64,000 nt of DNA. Origin: Microtetraspora sp. NBRC 16547. GTDB taxonomy: Bacteria > Actinomycetota > Actinomycetes > Streptosporangiales > Streptosporangiaceae. The position numbers and the translations under genes are program-made. A model generated the notes under the pieces. It had not been told where the DNA came from and did not search any database. It worked only from the letters and a program-made list of their open reading frames with translations. Below are positions 17,205 through 25,778 of the stretch, in pieces. The stretch lies in the NCBI RefSeq assembly GCF_030268965.1, contig NZ_BSSE01000004.1, positions 310,001 through 374,000 on the forward strand, read 5' to 3'. The stretch's first letter is position 1. Each line of letters begins with the position of its first letter.

Positions 17205-18977
17205 ATGGCACGCCAGATCCTGCCGGTCGCCGACCAGGCGCAGGTACGCGCCTACGCGCGGCGGCTCACACTGAAGTACCCCCGCGAGCTGGCGCTCGCG
17301 CTGGGACTGCATGCCCTGGCCGCCGCCACGGGACTGGCCGCGCCCCGGCTGCTCGGCGATCTGGTCCAGGCCGTCAAGGACGGGACCGACGCCGTCAACG
17401 TCGACGCGATCGCCCTGGCCATCGGCGGCTTCGTGGTCGCGCAGGCCGTTCTGGTCAGGTTCGCCGTCTACGCCTCGTCCCGGCTGGGCGAGAAGGTACT
17501 CGCCGAGCTGCGCGAGGACTTCGTCGACAAGGTTCTCGCCCTTCCGCTGTCCACCGTCGAGCGGGCCGGATCCGGTGACCTGCTCACCCGCACGTCCCGC
17601 GATGTGGACGCCCTGTCCCGCAGCGTGCGGCACGCCGTGCCCGAGACGTTGATCGCGATCGTCACCGGGTTCTTCGTGGTGGGCGCGGTCCTCGTGACCG
17701 GGCCCATCCTCGCGGTGCCGTCGCTGCTCGCCGTGCCGGTGCTGTGGATCGCCACGCGGTGGTACCTCAACCGCGCCAGAGACGGCTACCTGCGGGAGAA
17801 CGCCGCGTACGCGGAGATGACCGAGGGCCTGGCCGAGACCGTGGACGGCGCGCGGACCGTGGAGGCGCTCGGCCTGCGGGAGCGCCGCCACCGCAGGACG
17901 GACGGCGACATCGCGCGATCCTGGAAGGCCGAGCGGTACACCCTCGGCCTGCGCATGGTGTGGTTCCCGGCCGTGGAGTTCGGCTACGTGATCCCGGTCG
18001 TGGCCACCCTGCTCATCGGAGGCCTGTTCTCCATGGAGGGCTGGGTCTCGGTGGCCCAGGTGACCACCGCGACGCTCTATGTCCAGCAGCTCATCGACCC
18101 GCTGGACCGGCTGCTGTCCTGGATCGACGAGCTCCAGGTCGGCGGGGCCTCGATGGCCCGCCTGCTCGGCGTGGCCAACGTCGAGGAGGACCGCCTGGCC
18201 GGGGCGGTGCGGCCCGACGGCGAGGAGCTCCGGGCCTCCGACGTCCGGTACTCCTACCGCGAGGGACGCGACGTGCTCCACGGCATCGACCTGACCGTAC
18301 GCCAGGGTGAGCGGCTCGCCATGGTCGGCCCGTCCGGCGCGGGCAAGTCCACGCTGGGCCGGCTGCTCGCGGGCATCCACGGCCCGCGCACCGGCTCGGT
18401 CACCGTGGGCGGGGCACCGCTGGTCGAGCTGCCGCTCGACGAGCTGCGCGGGCATGTCGCGCTGGTCACCCAGGAGCACCACGTCTTCCGGGGAACGCTG
18501 CGCGACAACGTGCTGATCGCGCGTCCCGATGCCTCCGATGCCGAGGTCCGGCGCGCGCTGGCCGCGGTGGAGGCGTGGGAGTGGGTGGAGCAGCTCGACC
18601 AGGGACTGGACACGATCGTCGGCTCCGGCCGAACCGCGATCTCACCGGCGCAGGCGCAGCAGCTCGCGCTCGCCCGCCTCGTGCTGGCCGACCCGCACAC
18701 GCTCGTGCTCGACGAGGCGACCTCGCTGATCGATCCGCGTGCCGCGCGCAACCTGGAGCGATCATTGGCGGCCGTCCTGGAGGGGCGGACCGTGATCGCC
18801 ATTGCGCACCGGCTCTACACCGCCCACGACGCCGACCGGGTCGCCGTCGTGGAGGACGGCCGGATCAGCGAGCTGGGCTCGCACGACGAGCTGGCCGCGG
18901 CGGGCGGCGCCTATGCCGCGCTGTGGCAGAGCTGGCACGGCAGCGGGGTCGCCGGACCGGCCAAGGACCCTTCCTGA
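17205..18977 (+). CDS. ABC exporter half-transporter with degenerate signature
   Basis: 590-residue partner of the preceding gene. Walker A GPSGAGKST (Lys381), Walker B VLDEATS (Asp503, Glu504) and H-loop IAIAHRL are intact, but the signature is ISPAQ (479-483) instead of LSGGQ. Combined with the partner's intact LSGGQ-type motif this leaves one canonical composite ATP site and one dead site, as in asymmetric heterodimeric exporters such as TM287/288. The exported compound is unknown; drugs or a natural product are typical. A strong hairpin terminator follows. Confidence 0.93.
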   Translation: MARQILPVADQAQVRAYARRLTLKYPRELALALGLHALAAATGLAAPRLLGDLVQAVKDGTDAVNVDAIALAIGGFVVAQAVLVRFAVYASSRLGEKVLAELREDFVDKVLALPLSTVERAGSGDLLTRTSRDVDALSRSVRHAVPETLIAIVTGFFVVGAVLVTGPILAVPSLLAVPVLWIATRWYLNRARDGYLRENAAYAEMTEGLAETVDGARTVEALGLRERRHRRTDGDIARSWKAERYTLGLRMVWFPAVEFGYVIPVVATLLIGGLFSMEGWVSVAQVTTATLYVQQLIDPLDRLLSWIDELQVGGASMARLLGVANVEEDRLAGAVRPDGEELRASDVRYSYREGRDVLHGIDLTVRQGERLAMVGPSGAGKSTLGRLLAGIHGPRTGSVTVGGAPLVELPLDELRGHVALVTQEHHVFRGTLRDNVLIARPDASDAEVRRALAAVEAWEWVEQLDQGLDTIVGSGRTAISPAQAQQLALARLVLADPHTLVLDEATSLIDPRAARNLERSLAAVLEGRTVIAIAHRLYTAHDADRVAVVEDGRISELGSHDELAAAGGAYAALWQSWHGSGVAGPAKDPS

Positions 18978-18994
18978 GCCGACGGCGACGTCGT

Positions 18995-19035
18995 GTCTGG
19001 CAGACGCCGCCCGTGATGGGCGGCGCCTGCCAGAC
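18995..19035. terminator. bidirectional hairpin terminator
   Basis: GTCTGGCAG-A-CGCCGCCC pairs with GGGCGGCG-C-CTGCCAGAC around a 5-nt loop, an 18-position stem with a single mismatch. It lies between the convergent ABC exporter and S9 peptidase genes. There is no U-run, as is common in GC-rich actinobacteria. Confidence 0.75.
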
Positions 19036-19053
19036 GCTCTGGCCAGGGGACTC

Positions 19054-21093
19054 TCAGCCCAGGGCCTTCTTGAGGAAGTCGAGCTGGAGAAGGAGCAGGT
19101 TCTCCGCGACGACCTCCTGCGGCGTCATGTGGGTCACGCCGGAGAGCGGCAGCACGGTGTGCGGGCGTCCGGCGGCGAGCAGCGCCGACGACAGCCGCAG
19201 CGTGTGCGCGGCGACCACGTTGTCGTCCGCGAGGCCGTGTACGAGCAGCAGCGGCCGCTCCAGCTTCTCCGCGTCGGCGAGCAGCGAGGACGCGTCGTAG
19301 TGCCCCTCGTCCGGGTGGCCGAGGTACCGCTCGGTGTAGCAGGTGTCGTACAGCCGCCACTCGGTCACCGGAGCGCCCGCGACCGCCGCGTGGAACACGT
19401 CCGGACGCCGGAGCACGGCCAGCGCGGCGAGATAGCCGCCGAACGACCAGCCGCGGATGCCCACCCGCGACAGGTCGAGGTCATACTGCTGCGCCGCGCC
19501 GTGCAGCGCCTCCACCTGGTCGTCGAGCGTCACGGTGAAGTCGTGCAGCACCTCGCGCTCGAAGGCCGGGCCGCGGCCGGGAGTGCCCCTGCCGTCGGCC
19601 ACGATCACCGCGAAGCCCTGCTCGGCCCACCACTGCGACTCCAGGAACATCCGGCCGGAGGCGAGCACGCGCTGCGCGCCCGGGCCGCCGTACGGGTCCA
19701 TGAGGACCGGCAGCTTCGCGGTGCCCGGCTCGTACCAGGAGGGGAGCAGCACGGCCGTGGCCAGGTTGCGCTTGCCGGTCGGGACGAACGAGACGCGCAG
19801 GTCGAGCCCGGACCGCTCGGTGTGGGAGTCGATGTGGCCGCACAGCCGGCCGTCGCGGAAGATCCGGGTGACCGAGGTCTGGCTCTCCAGCGTGGAGCCG
19901 ATGATCACCGTCGTGCCGCCGGCCGCCGTGCCGCTGTAGACGCCCGGCTCCTCGGGACTGACCCGGGTGAGGACGCCCGCCGAGCAGGTCCACACCTGGA
20001 CCTCCGTGGGGTCGGCGCTCGCCTGGAACAGGATCGTGTCGCCGTCGACGGCCAGCACCGAGCGGACCTGCAGGGTCGGAGGCGTGACCGGCCGGTCGTC
20101 GACGATCAGGCGCCGCCCGCCCTCGGAGTCGGCCACCCAGACCAGGCTGCCGTCGGACAGGTGGTCGGGAACGCCGGAGATGATCTCCACCCACGCGGGA
20201 TCGATGTCCTCGCGGACCAGCGTGGGACGACCGTCCGCGACCGTGAACAGGCGCATGGCCTTCTGATCGCGCGGCATGGTGACGATCGCCAGGCCGTGGT
20301 CGTCCCAGATCGCCGTGGCGAGGTACTCGTCGCCGTACGGGACCGCGGTGCGGGAGCCGTCCAGGCCGAACACGAACAGCTCGGTCCGGGCGTTGGGCGT
20401 GCCCGCCGCCGGATAGGCCACGGTCGCGGGCTCGGACGCCGGGTTGGCCGGGTCGGCGATGTGCCAGCGCGTCACCGGGGCCTCGTCCACCCGCTCGACC
20501 AGCAGCGCGTCACCGGCGGGGGACCACCAGTAGCCGCGCATCCGGCTCATCTCCTCCGAGGCGATGAACTCGGCCAGGCCGTACGTGACGCCGTCCTCGG
20601 CGGCGAGGGCGACGTCCTCGTCCGTGGCCAGATCGCGCACCCGCAGCGCGCCCCCGGTGACGTACGCGACGTGGGTGCCCAGAGGGTTGAGCCGGGGGTC
20701 GATCACCGGTCCCGGGGTCTCCAGACGGCGTACGGCTCCCGCCGCGAGATCGACCAGGTAGAGAGCTCCGGACAGGGCGAAGACGGCCTGCTCGACCGCG
20801 GAGTCGGTGGCGTAGGCGACCACACCGCCGGCGGCCTCGCGGGACCGCTCCCGACGGGCGCGCTCCTCCGGCGGCAGGTCCTCGTCGGCGGCGCCGAGCA
20901 CGAGCGGGTCCACGACGAGCCGCTCGGCGCCGGTCGCGACGTCGAACTCCCAGAGGCAGGTCACCGGATCGGTGCCGGACCTCGACCGGAGGAAGATCAC
21001 CCGACCGCCGTCAGGAGAGATCGTGAAGCCGCGAGGGACGCCCAGGGTGAAGCGCCGGGTCCGGGCGAACAGCCGGGGAAAGCTCTCAGTCAT
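19054..21093 (-). CDS. S9 family peptidase (dipeptidyl peptidase IV-like)
   Basis: Serine peptidase of 679 residues, typical for the DPP IV/acylaminoacyl peptidase group. The N-terminal two thirds form a beta-propeller with the N-terminal FTISPDGGRVIFLRS and the substrate-binding double Glu region LAEFIASEEMSRMRGYWWSP. The C-terminal alpha/beta hydrolase has the nucleophile in GWSFGGY (Ser550), an Asp in HGLADDN and a His in SGVTHMT. No signal peptide is visible, so it is probably cytoplasmic and trims Pro-containing peptides. It is divergent from mshB with a 31-bp gap. Confidence 0.93.
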   Translation of the reverse strand: MTESFPRLFARTRRFTLGVPRGFTISPDGGRVIFLRSRSGTDPVTCLWEFDVATGAERLVVDPLVLGAADEDLPPEERARRERSREAAGGVVAYATDSAVEQAVFALSGALYLVDLAAGAVRRLETPGPVIDPRLNPLGTHVAYVTGGALRVRDLATDEDVALAAEDGVTYGLAEFIASEEMSRMRGYWWSPAGDALLVERVDEAPVTRWHIADPANPASEPATVAYPAAGTPNARTELFVFGLDGSRTAVPYGDEYLATAIWDDHGLAIVTMPRDQKAMRLFTVADGRPTLVREDIDPAWVEIISGVPDHLSDGSLVWVADSEGGRRLIVDDRPVTPPTLQVRSVLAVDGDTILFQASADPTEVQVWTCSAGVLTRVSPEEPGVYSGTAAGGTTVIIGSTLESQTSVTRIFRDGRLCGHIDSHTERSGLDLRVSFVPTGKRNLATAVLLPSWYEPGTAKLPVLMDPYGGPGAQRVLASGRMFLESQWWAEQGFAVIVADGRGTPGRGPAFEREVLHDFTVTLDDQVEALHGAAQQYDLDLSRVGIRGWSFGGYLAALAVLRRPDVFHAAVAGAPVTEWRLYDTCYTERYLGHPDEGHYDASSLLADAEKLERPLLLVHGLADDNVVAAHTLRLSSALLAAGRPHTVLPLSGVTHMTPQEVVAENLLLLQLDFLKKALG

Positions 21094-21124
21094 AGCTCCC
21101 CATCCTGCCAGCTAGGCTCGGAGC

Positions 21125-22030
21125 ATGACTGACCGGCGATTGCTGCTCGTGCATGCCCACCCCGACGACGAGACGATCGGCACCGGGGCGACCATGGCCA
21201 AGTACGCCGCGGAGGGCGCGCACGTCACGCTGGTGACCTGCACGCTCGGCGAAGAGGGCGAGGTCATCCCGCCGGAGCTGGCGCACCTGGCCGCGGACCG
21301 GGACGACACGCTCGGGCAGCACCGCATCGGCGAGCTGGAGTCGGCCTGCCGGGCGCTCGGGGTCACCGACCACAGGTTCCTCGGCGGTCCCGGCCGGTGG
21401 CGCGACTCCGGCATGATGGGCGCCCCCACCAACGACCGGCCCGACTGCTTCTGGCGGGCCGATCTCGACGAGGCGGCGGCGGAGCTGGTCACGGTGATCC
21501 GCGAGGTACGGCCGCAGGTGCTCGTCACCTACGACGAGAACGGCTTCTACGGCCATCCCGACCACATCCAGGCGTACCGCGTGGCGTGGCGAGCGTTCGA
21601 GCTGGCGGCCGATCCGGCGCATCCCGGCGGGGAGCCCTGGCAGATCGCCAAGTTCTACTACACGGCCATGCCGAAGTCGGTGATGAAGCGCGCCGCCGAC
21701 GTGATGCGCGAGGCCGACGTCGAGTTCTGGGGTGAGGACGTCGACGCCCTGCCGTTCGGCTGCGCGGACGAGGAGGTGACCACGGAGATCGACGCCCGCG
21801 CCCACGTCACGGCGAAGCTGGACGCGATGCGCGCGCACGCCACGCAGATCGCGGTCGACGCCCCGTGGTTCGCGCTCTCCAACAACGTCGGCCAGGCGGC
21901 GCTCGGCGTCGAGCACTTCATCCTCCACGCCGGCGTTCCCGGCCCGCCCGGCGGCGGCGCGCCGTACGAGGTGGGAGGCATCGGCGAGCCGTACAACCGT
22001 GAGGATGATCTTTTTGCAGGCATCGACTAG
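21125..22030 (+). CDS. mshB: N-acetyl-GlcN-inositol deacetylase (mycothiol synthesis)
   Basis: Zinc deacetylase that removes acetate from GlcNAc-inositol, the second committed step of mycothiol synthesis after MshA. The 301 residues match MshB. Zinc ligands come from AHPDDE (11-16) and the later [29 protein letters not shown] and [15 protein letters not shown] are typical of MshB rather than the paralog Mca. A TAGGCT -10 (21113-21118) lies 6 nt before the ATG. The gene fixes the organism as a mycothiol-producing actinobacterium. Confidence 0.95.
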   Translation: MTDRRLLLVHAHPDDETIGTGATMAKYAAEGAHVTLVTCTLGEEGEVIPPELAHLAADRDDTLGQHRIGELESACRALGVTDHRFLGGPGRWRDSGMMGAPTNDRPDCFWRADLDEAAAELVTVIREVRPQVLVTYDENGFYGHPDHIQAYRVAWRAFELAADPAHPGGEPWQIAKFYYTAMPKSVMKRAADVMREADVEFWGEDVDALPFGCADEEVTTEIDARAHVTAKLDAMRAHATQIAVDAPWFALSNNVGQAALGVEHFILHAGVPGPPGGGAPYEVGGIGEPYNREDDLFAGID

Positions 22031-22529
22031 TCCCGGAAGTACGGACAATTCGGGCGGTCCGGGTGGTCTCGGCGGCCCTGGCGGTCCGGGCGGTCCGGGT
22101 CCGGGTCCCGCTCCCGCTCCTGCCCCTGCCCCCGGTCCGGGTCCGGGTCCGGAGCCCGGGGAGTCTCCCGCCGTCACCGGCGCGGCCTACGGCATGCTCT
22201 TCGTGCTCGGCGTCGCGCTCGGCGTGGTCGGTGGTTTCGAGCACGCGTGGTACGCCGGTGACGTGCCCATCGCGGCGATCATGTGGCTGCCGGTCCTGTT
22301 CGCCGTGCCGTACGCCATGGGACGGCTCATCGGCGGCAAGACCGGAGCGCTGGTGCCCGCCGGCGGCTGGATGCTCGTCTCGTTCTTCCTCGCCAGCAAG
22401 CGGGCCGAGGGAGACCTGGTCATCGCCGCGAACTCGGCCGGATACTGGTACCTCTACGGCGGGGTGGCGGCCCTCGTACTCGCGATCATGGTCACGCGAT
22501 CCCGAGGTTCGTGGCTTCTGAGGCACTGA
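21999..22529 (+). CDS. DUF6113-like integral membrane protein
   Basis: 176 residues. A Gly/Pro/Ala-rich N-terminal tail (about 20-55, coded by GGTCCGGGTCC-type repeats) precedes four predicted membrane helices (about 62-80, 92-108, 115-135, 145-165). It resembles the small membrane protein (DUF6113, from memory) found after mshB in related actinobacteria. The start is uncertain: GTG 21999 and ATG 22005 overlap the mshB end by about 30 bp and imply coupling, but the tail offers no later strong start. Function unknown. Confidence 0.78.
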   Translation: MRMIFLQASTSPGSTDNSGGPGGLGGPGGPGGPGPGPAPAPAPAPGPGPGPEPGESPAVTGAAYGMLFVLGVALGVVGGFEHAWYAGDVPIAAIMWLPVLFAVPYAMGRLIGGKTGALVPAGGWMLVSFFLASKRAEGDLVIAANSAGYWYLYGGVAALVLAIMVTRSRGSWLLRH

Positions 22530-22539
22530 ATGGGTCGGA

Positions 22540-22959
22540 ATGAGATGGCACCGGGTCCGGCAGGTCGTCAACGTCGTCAATCTCTCCACCCCGGCCGGGC
22601 TGCTGATCGCGCTGATCGGCGGGGCCACCCCGCGTAAGGGGGAGAACGGTCTCATCCTGGCGCACGGCTACCGCATCCCGTTCCCGGTCGCCGGGGCCTT
22701 CACGGTCGGCAACGTGATCCTCACCAAGCACGCCGACGATTACCTCGTGGGCGAGCTGCTCGACCACGAGTCCCGGCACGCCACGCAATATGTCCTCTGC
22801 GCCGGGCTGCCGATGCTCCCGCTCTACGTGATCGCGGCCGCCGTCTCGCTGCTGATCTGCGGCGATCCCGCCTCGTGGAACGTGTTCGAGCGGCTGGCCG
22901 GGCTGGAGGACGGAGGCTATGCCCCCCGGCGCCCCTGGTGGCGCGGCCAGGCCCGGTGA
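22540..22959 (+). CDS. small protein with an HExxH motif
   Basis: 139 residues, family not recognised. A central GELLDHESRHATQYVLCAG contains HESRH, a perfect HExxH zinc-peptidase motif, within a predicted helix. It is followed by a hydrophobic segment (LPMLPLYVIAAAVSLLICG). The N-terminus (VVNLSTPAGLLIALIGG) is also hydrophobic, so membrane association is likely. A third ligand cannot be identified, so catalysis is unproven. The start is ATG 22540, 10 bp after the DUF6113-like gene, implying a shared transcript with mshB. Confidence 0.72.
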   Translation: MRWHRVRQVVNVVNLSTPAGLLIALIGGATPRKGENGLILAHGYRIPFPVAGAFTVGNVILTKHADDYLVGELLDHESRHATQYVLCAGLPMLPLYVIAAAVSLLICGDPASWNVFERLAGLEDGGYAPRRPWWRGQAR

Positions 22960-23026
22960 CATCGAGCCCTGATCCGGTCTGCGAGCGCCCACCTGCGAGG
23001 AGTTCGCCCTGGGGCGCAGGAGAACG

Positions 23027-23737
23027 TCAGGCCAACAGCTTCCCGATGTCAGAGGACAGGTCGAGGCCCAGGATGTGATCGAGGTACAGGAAGGTCTCGA
23101 ACCGCGAGCCTGGCGCCACCGACTCATCGATCTCGAGCTCGCGTACCAGCCGCAGGGCGCGCGACGTGTCGAGATCGTCGTCGAACGCCTCCAGAACCCG
23201 GGCGGCCGGCTCCTTCGCGATCGGTCCGCTCGGCGACTCCGCCCACCGGGCGACGCGTCCCCGCCACCGCCGGACCGTCCGGTCGGCCGAACGCAGCAGA
23301 TCCCAGGTCAGGTCCACCAGGCCGCGGTAGTGATGCTCCAGGAACGCCAGTCGTACGGCCAGCGGGTCGAGGCCGGCGGCCTCCACGTCGGTGACCAGCG
23401 TGGCGGTCGCCGCACGCCCCTCGAAGAGCAGTGGCCCGCCCACCACGCGGTGCCGCCCGTCCGGCCCGCCGGGACCGAGCACGAGATCGACGGGCTCCCC
23501 GGCGTACGGCAGGGGCGGGGACAGGTGGACGTTCAGCGCCAGCGGCGCGCCGGGCTCGTGGGCATCGCCATGGGTCAGCACCCGCAGGCCGTTCCGCTCG
23601 ATCACCCGTCGTACGAGGTCGGGCAGCAGGTACGCCAGCGGGTCCGGCGACGCGGAGATGTACATCCGCAGCGCTCGCGCCCCCGCCGGGACGACCGGTA
23701 CGACGCTGTCCCGCAGAGTGTCATGGAGCCGCAACAT
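23027..23737 (-). CDS. cysteinyl-tRNA synthetase/MshC-like protein lacking catalytic motifs
   Basis: 236 residues. Opening LRLHDTLRDSVVPV then RMYI matches the start of CysRS and MshC. LDPLAVRLAFLEHHYR, then WDLLRSADRTVRRWRGRVARW, match their anticodon-stem helical bundle; AFDDDLDTSRALRLV matches the CysRS ALDDDLDTPRAL motif; and LDHILGLDL matches the MshC end. Between, the HIGH-type motif is replaced by ISASPDPLAYL, the zinc cysteines are absent and the KMSKS loop is replaced by LLFEGRAATATL. The active-site core is shortened by more than 100 residues. It is therefore a non-catalytic paralog of unknown role near mshB. Confidence 0.75.
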   Translation of the reverse strand: MLRLHDTLRDSVVPVVPAGARALRMYISASPDPLAYLLPDLVRRVIERNGLRVLTHGDAHEPGAPLALNVHLSPPLPYAGEPVDLVLGPGGPDGRHRVVGGPLLFEGRAATATLVTDVEAAGLDPLAVRLAFLEHHYRGLVDLTWDLLRSADRTVRRWRGRVARWAESPSGPIAKEPAARVLEAFDDDLDTSRALRLVRELEIDESVAPGSRFETFLYLDHILGLDLSSDIGKLLA

Positions 23738-23749
23738 GCTCCGAGCTTA

Positions 23750-23857
23750 GGTCGTGTCTGACCAATCAAGCCCTGCTGCGCACGGCCCAGATGGCGCAGT
23801 CACGTTGTCGCCCCACTCACGAGATCGCGACGGGGCAGCATTTGTCGGACACCCTCC
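23750..23857. mobile_element. MITE-like inverted-repeat element
   Basis: The left end GGTCGTGTCTGACCAATC (from 23750) and the right end, read on the other strand as GAGGGTGTCCGACAAATGC (to 23857), share the core GTGTC(T/C)GAC(C/A)AAT. The 108-bp interior has no coding potential. An exact reverse copy of the left end occurs at 13553-13570 and a close copy of the right end at 57587-57610. A clear target duplication is not visible. Confidence 0.5.
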
Positions 23858-23884
23858 GAAGCTGACCCCAGAGGCCGACGGGTT

Positions 23885-25729
23885 TTAGGACTCGAGGAAG
23901 GTGAGGATGTCCCGATCGCCCCGCTCACGCAGCCGGGCGATGATCTCCTCCCGGGAGGCGCCCTCAGGGAGCCCGATGCGGGCGCCGATGAGCCGCAGGC
24001 CCTCGGCCTCGGAGGCGACCGGAGCGGTGTAGCCGATGAGGTGCAGCGCCCGGTTGAGCGCGGCCAGGCCGGGCGCGGCGGCGGGCAGGAAGCGGGTCAG
24101 CAGCTCGCCGCCGTCGGAGACGGTGAGGAAGACGTGGTCGCCCTCCGAGGCGTTGTATCCCGCCAGCACCGGCCGGATCGACCCCATCGTCGGCTGGTTG
24201 TGCCAGCTGATCACCACCTCGCCGGACGGGGTGGAGGCGGTCAGCTGCCCGCCCGGGGCCATGCCGAGGTGCGCGGCGAAGCCGGTGGGCAGCGGCGATC
24301 CCGAGCCGCGCAGGTGCTCGGGGTTGACGTCCACCCGGTGCCACCAGCGGCCGTCCCTGCTGCGGAAGCAGCGGCGGGTCATCGACACGTCCCGGCGCGG
24401 CTGGTACGGCTCGGCCTGCTCCTGGCCCGCCACCCGGATCCAGCCGCGCTGCGTGCGCTCGAACCCCGGACCGCCGGCGTACGCCCGGACGGAGCTCTCG
24501 CTCACCTCGTATCGCGAGGTGAGGTTGCTGACGATCGTGCTGACCGACGCCTCGCCGCCCGCCCGCTCGATCTCGCGGGTGATCATCTCGCGGATGCCGA
24601 GGTATTCCTCGCCGCCCCAGCGCCGCAGGCCGTACTTGTTGCGGTCGAGACGCAGGAACCGGTCGTCGGCGGTGAGCTGGTTGCGGATCCCCACCAGGCT
24701 GTAGTCCTCGCCGATCCGCGACTGGATCTCCTCGGGGGACAGCGCGGTGCCGGCCACGGCGAGCACGGCCTCGGCCTTGTCGTTGACGCTGCGCGGCCAC
24801 GGGACCACGTGTCCCTCCAGCACCCGCAGGTGCGGGACGGCGGCCAGCCAGCGCTCGGCGACGTCCTCGCGGATGCCGAGCTGGGCGACCAGGGACACCG
24901 CGTCGGCCAGGGGACGCGGGCCATCGGCGAAGAGCTGCCGCGTCTTCTCCCGCAGCTCATCGGCCCCTCCGGAGACCAGCCAGCCGTCCACCTGCTCGTA
25001 GCCGGTGAGCAGAGTGCGCAGGAACCGCCAGGTGGGGATCCCCAGGGTGGACAGCTCGGCGCGGTGCCAGGGGACCGCCGCGGCGAGATCGTCGGCGGGT
25101 ACGGCGGAGCCGAGACGGCCGCGCAGCCAGGTCAGGTGCGCGGTCAGGGCGGCCGCCTCGGGCGAGGTCAGCCACGACTCGACATGGTCACGCAGGTCGC
25201 GCTCGATCTGCCGGATGCGCTCGCGGGTCACCGAGAACCGCTGGGCCAGCTCGTCCAGCGTCACCCGGTGCTCGGCGTAGAGCCGGTCCCTGGCGATGGT
25301 GCGCTGCCGGTCGTCCAGCCGGGCGAAGACCTCATCGATGATCTCGGGGATCGGACGCTCGGGCAGCGCGGGGGCGACGGGGGTGCCCGGCGCCTCCTCG
25401 ACCGGCTCCGTCTCCAGGAGCTTGCCGATGACGTCGACGAAGAGCTGCTGCACGGTCTCGCGCGGGCCGGGCGTCTGGAGGCTCTCCCGCGGGTTGGTGA
25501 ACCTCAGCAACGGCAGGATGTCGCCGAGCGCCAGATGCCCCCAGCAGGCCGTGGTGAGATCCACCAGCCGGGAGACGACCCGCTCGATCCCCACCGCCGC
25601 ACAGGCCCGATCGAGGGGAATCGCCTGCCACCACGCGTCTGGAAGACCGGGGTCGCTCGCGATCGGCTCGACCTGACTGGGTGCGGTCCAGCGCAGGGGA
25701 GGCACGATGTCGCTCAGGCTAAGGTTCAA
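23885..25729 (-). CDS. paralog B: sigma-region-4 / HARE-like HTH protein
   Basis: About 614 residues with no name known to me. TTG 25729 gives MNLSLSDIVPPLRW, matching the paralog A start MNFCLSDLVPPLRW; TTG 25747 is in frame upstream. The shared N-terminal domain runs to about 110. RLDDRQRTIARDRL then TLDELAQRFSVTRERIRQIE (about 138-176) is a sigma-70 region 4-like HTH. Two winged-helix units follow: AEAVLAVAGTALSPEEIQSR to YGLRRWG (about 319-372) and a second to about 434, resembling HARE-HTH modules. The C-terminal domain shared with A starts at MTRRCFRSRDGRWWHRVDVN and ends IIARLRERGDRDILTFL. It is last of a three-gene operon. DNA or transcription control tied to the helicase is inferred. 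Confidence 0.85.
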   Translation of the reverse strand: MNLSLSDIVPPLRWTAPSQVEPIASDPGLPDAWWQAIPLDRACAAVGIERVVSRLVDLTTACWGHLALGDILPLLRFTNPRESLQTPGPRETVQQLFVDVIGKLLETEPVEEAPGTPVAPALPERPIPEIIDEVFARLDDRQRTIARDRLYAEHRVTLDELAQRFSVTRERIRQIERDLRDHVESWLTSPEAAALTAHLTWLRGRLGSAVPADDLAAAVPWHRAELSTLGIPTWRFLRTLLTGYEQVDGWLVSGGADELREKTRQLFADGPRPLADAVSLVAQLGIREDVAERWLAAVPHLRVLEGHVVPWPRSVNDKAEAVLAVAGTALSPEEIQSRIGEDYSLVGIRNQLTADDRFLRLDRNKYGLRRWGGEEYLGIREMITREIERAGGEASVSTIVSNLTSRYEVSESSVRAYAGGPGFERTQRGWIRVAGQEQAEPYQPRRDVSMTRRCFRSRDGRWWHRVDVNPEHLRGSGSPLPTGFAAHLGMAPGGQLTASTPSGEVVISWHNQPTMGSIRPVLAGYNASEGDHVFLTVSDGGELLTRFLPAAAPGLAALNRALHLIGYTAPVASEAEGLRLIGARIGLPEGASREEIIARLRERGDRDILTFLES

Positions 25730-25778
25730 TGCAGGTCCAACCGGCAAGGGGAATATATCCGCAGTTCAGACTAGGGGA

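Noticed and set aside
16101-18482. 793-codon minus-strand frame across both ABC exporter genes
   Set aside because: The opposite strand encodes two complete ABC proteins with conserved motifs; this frame is a composition shadow.
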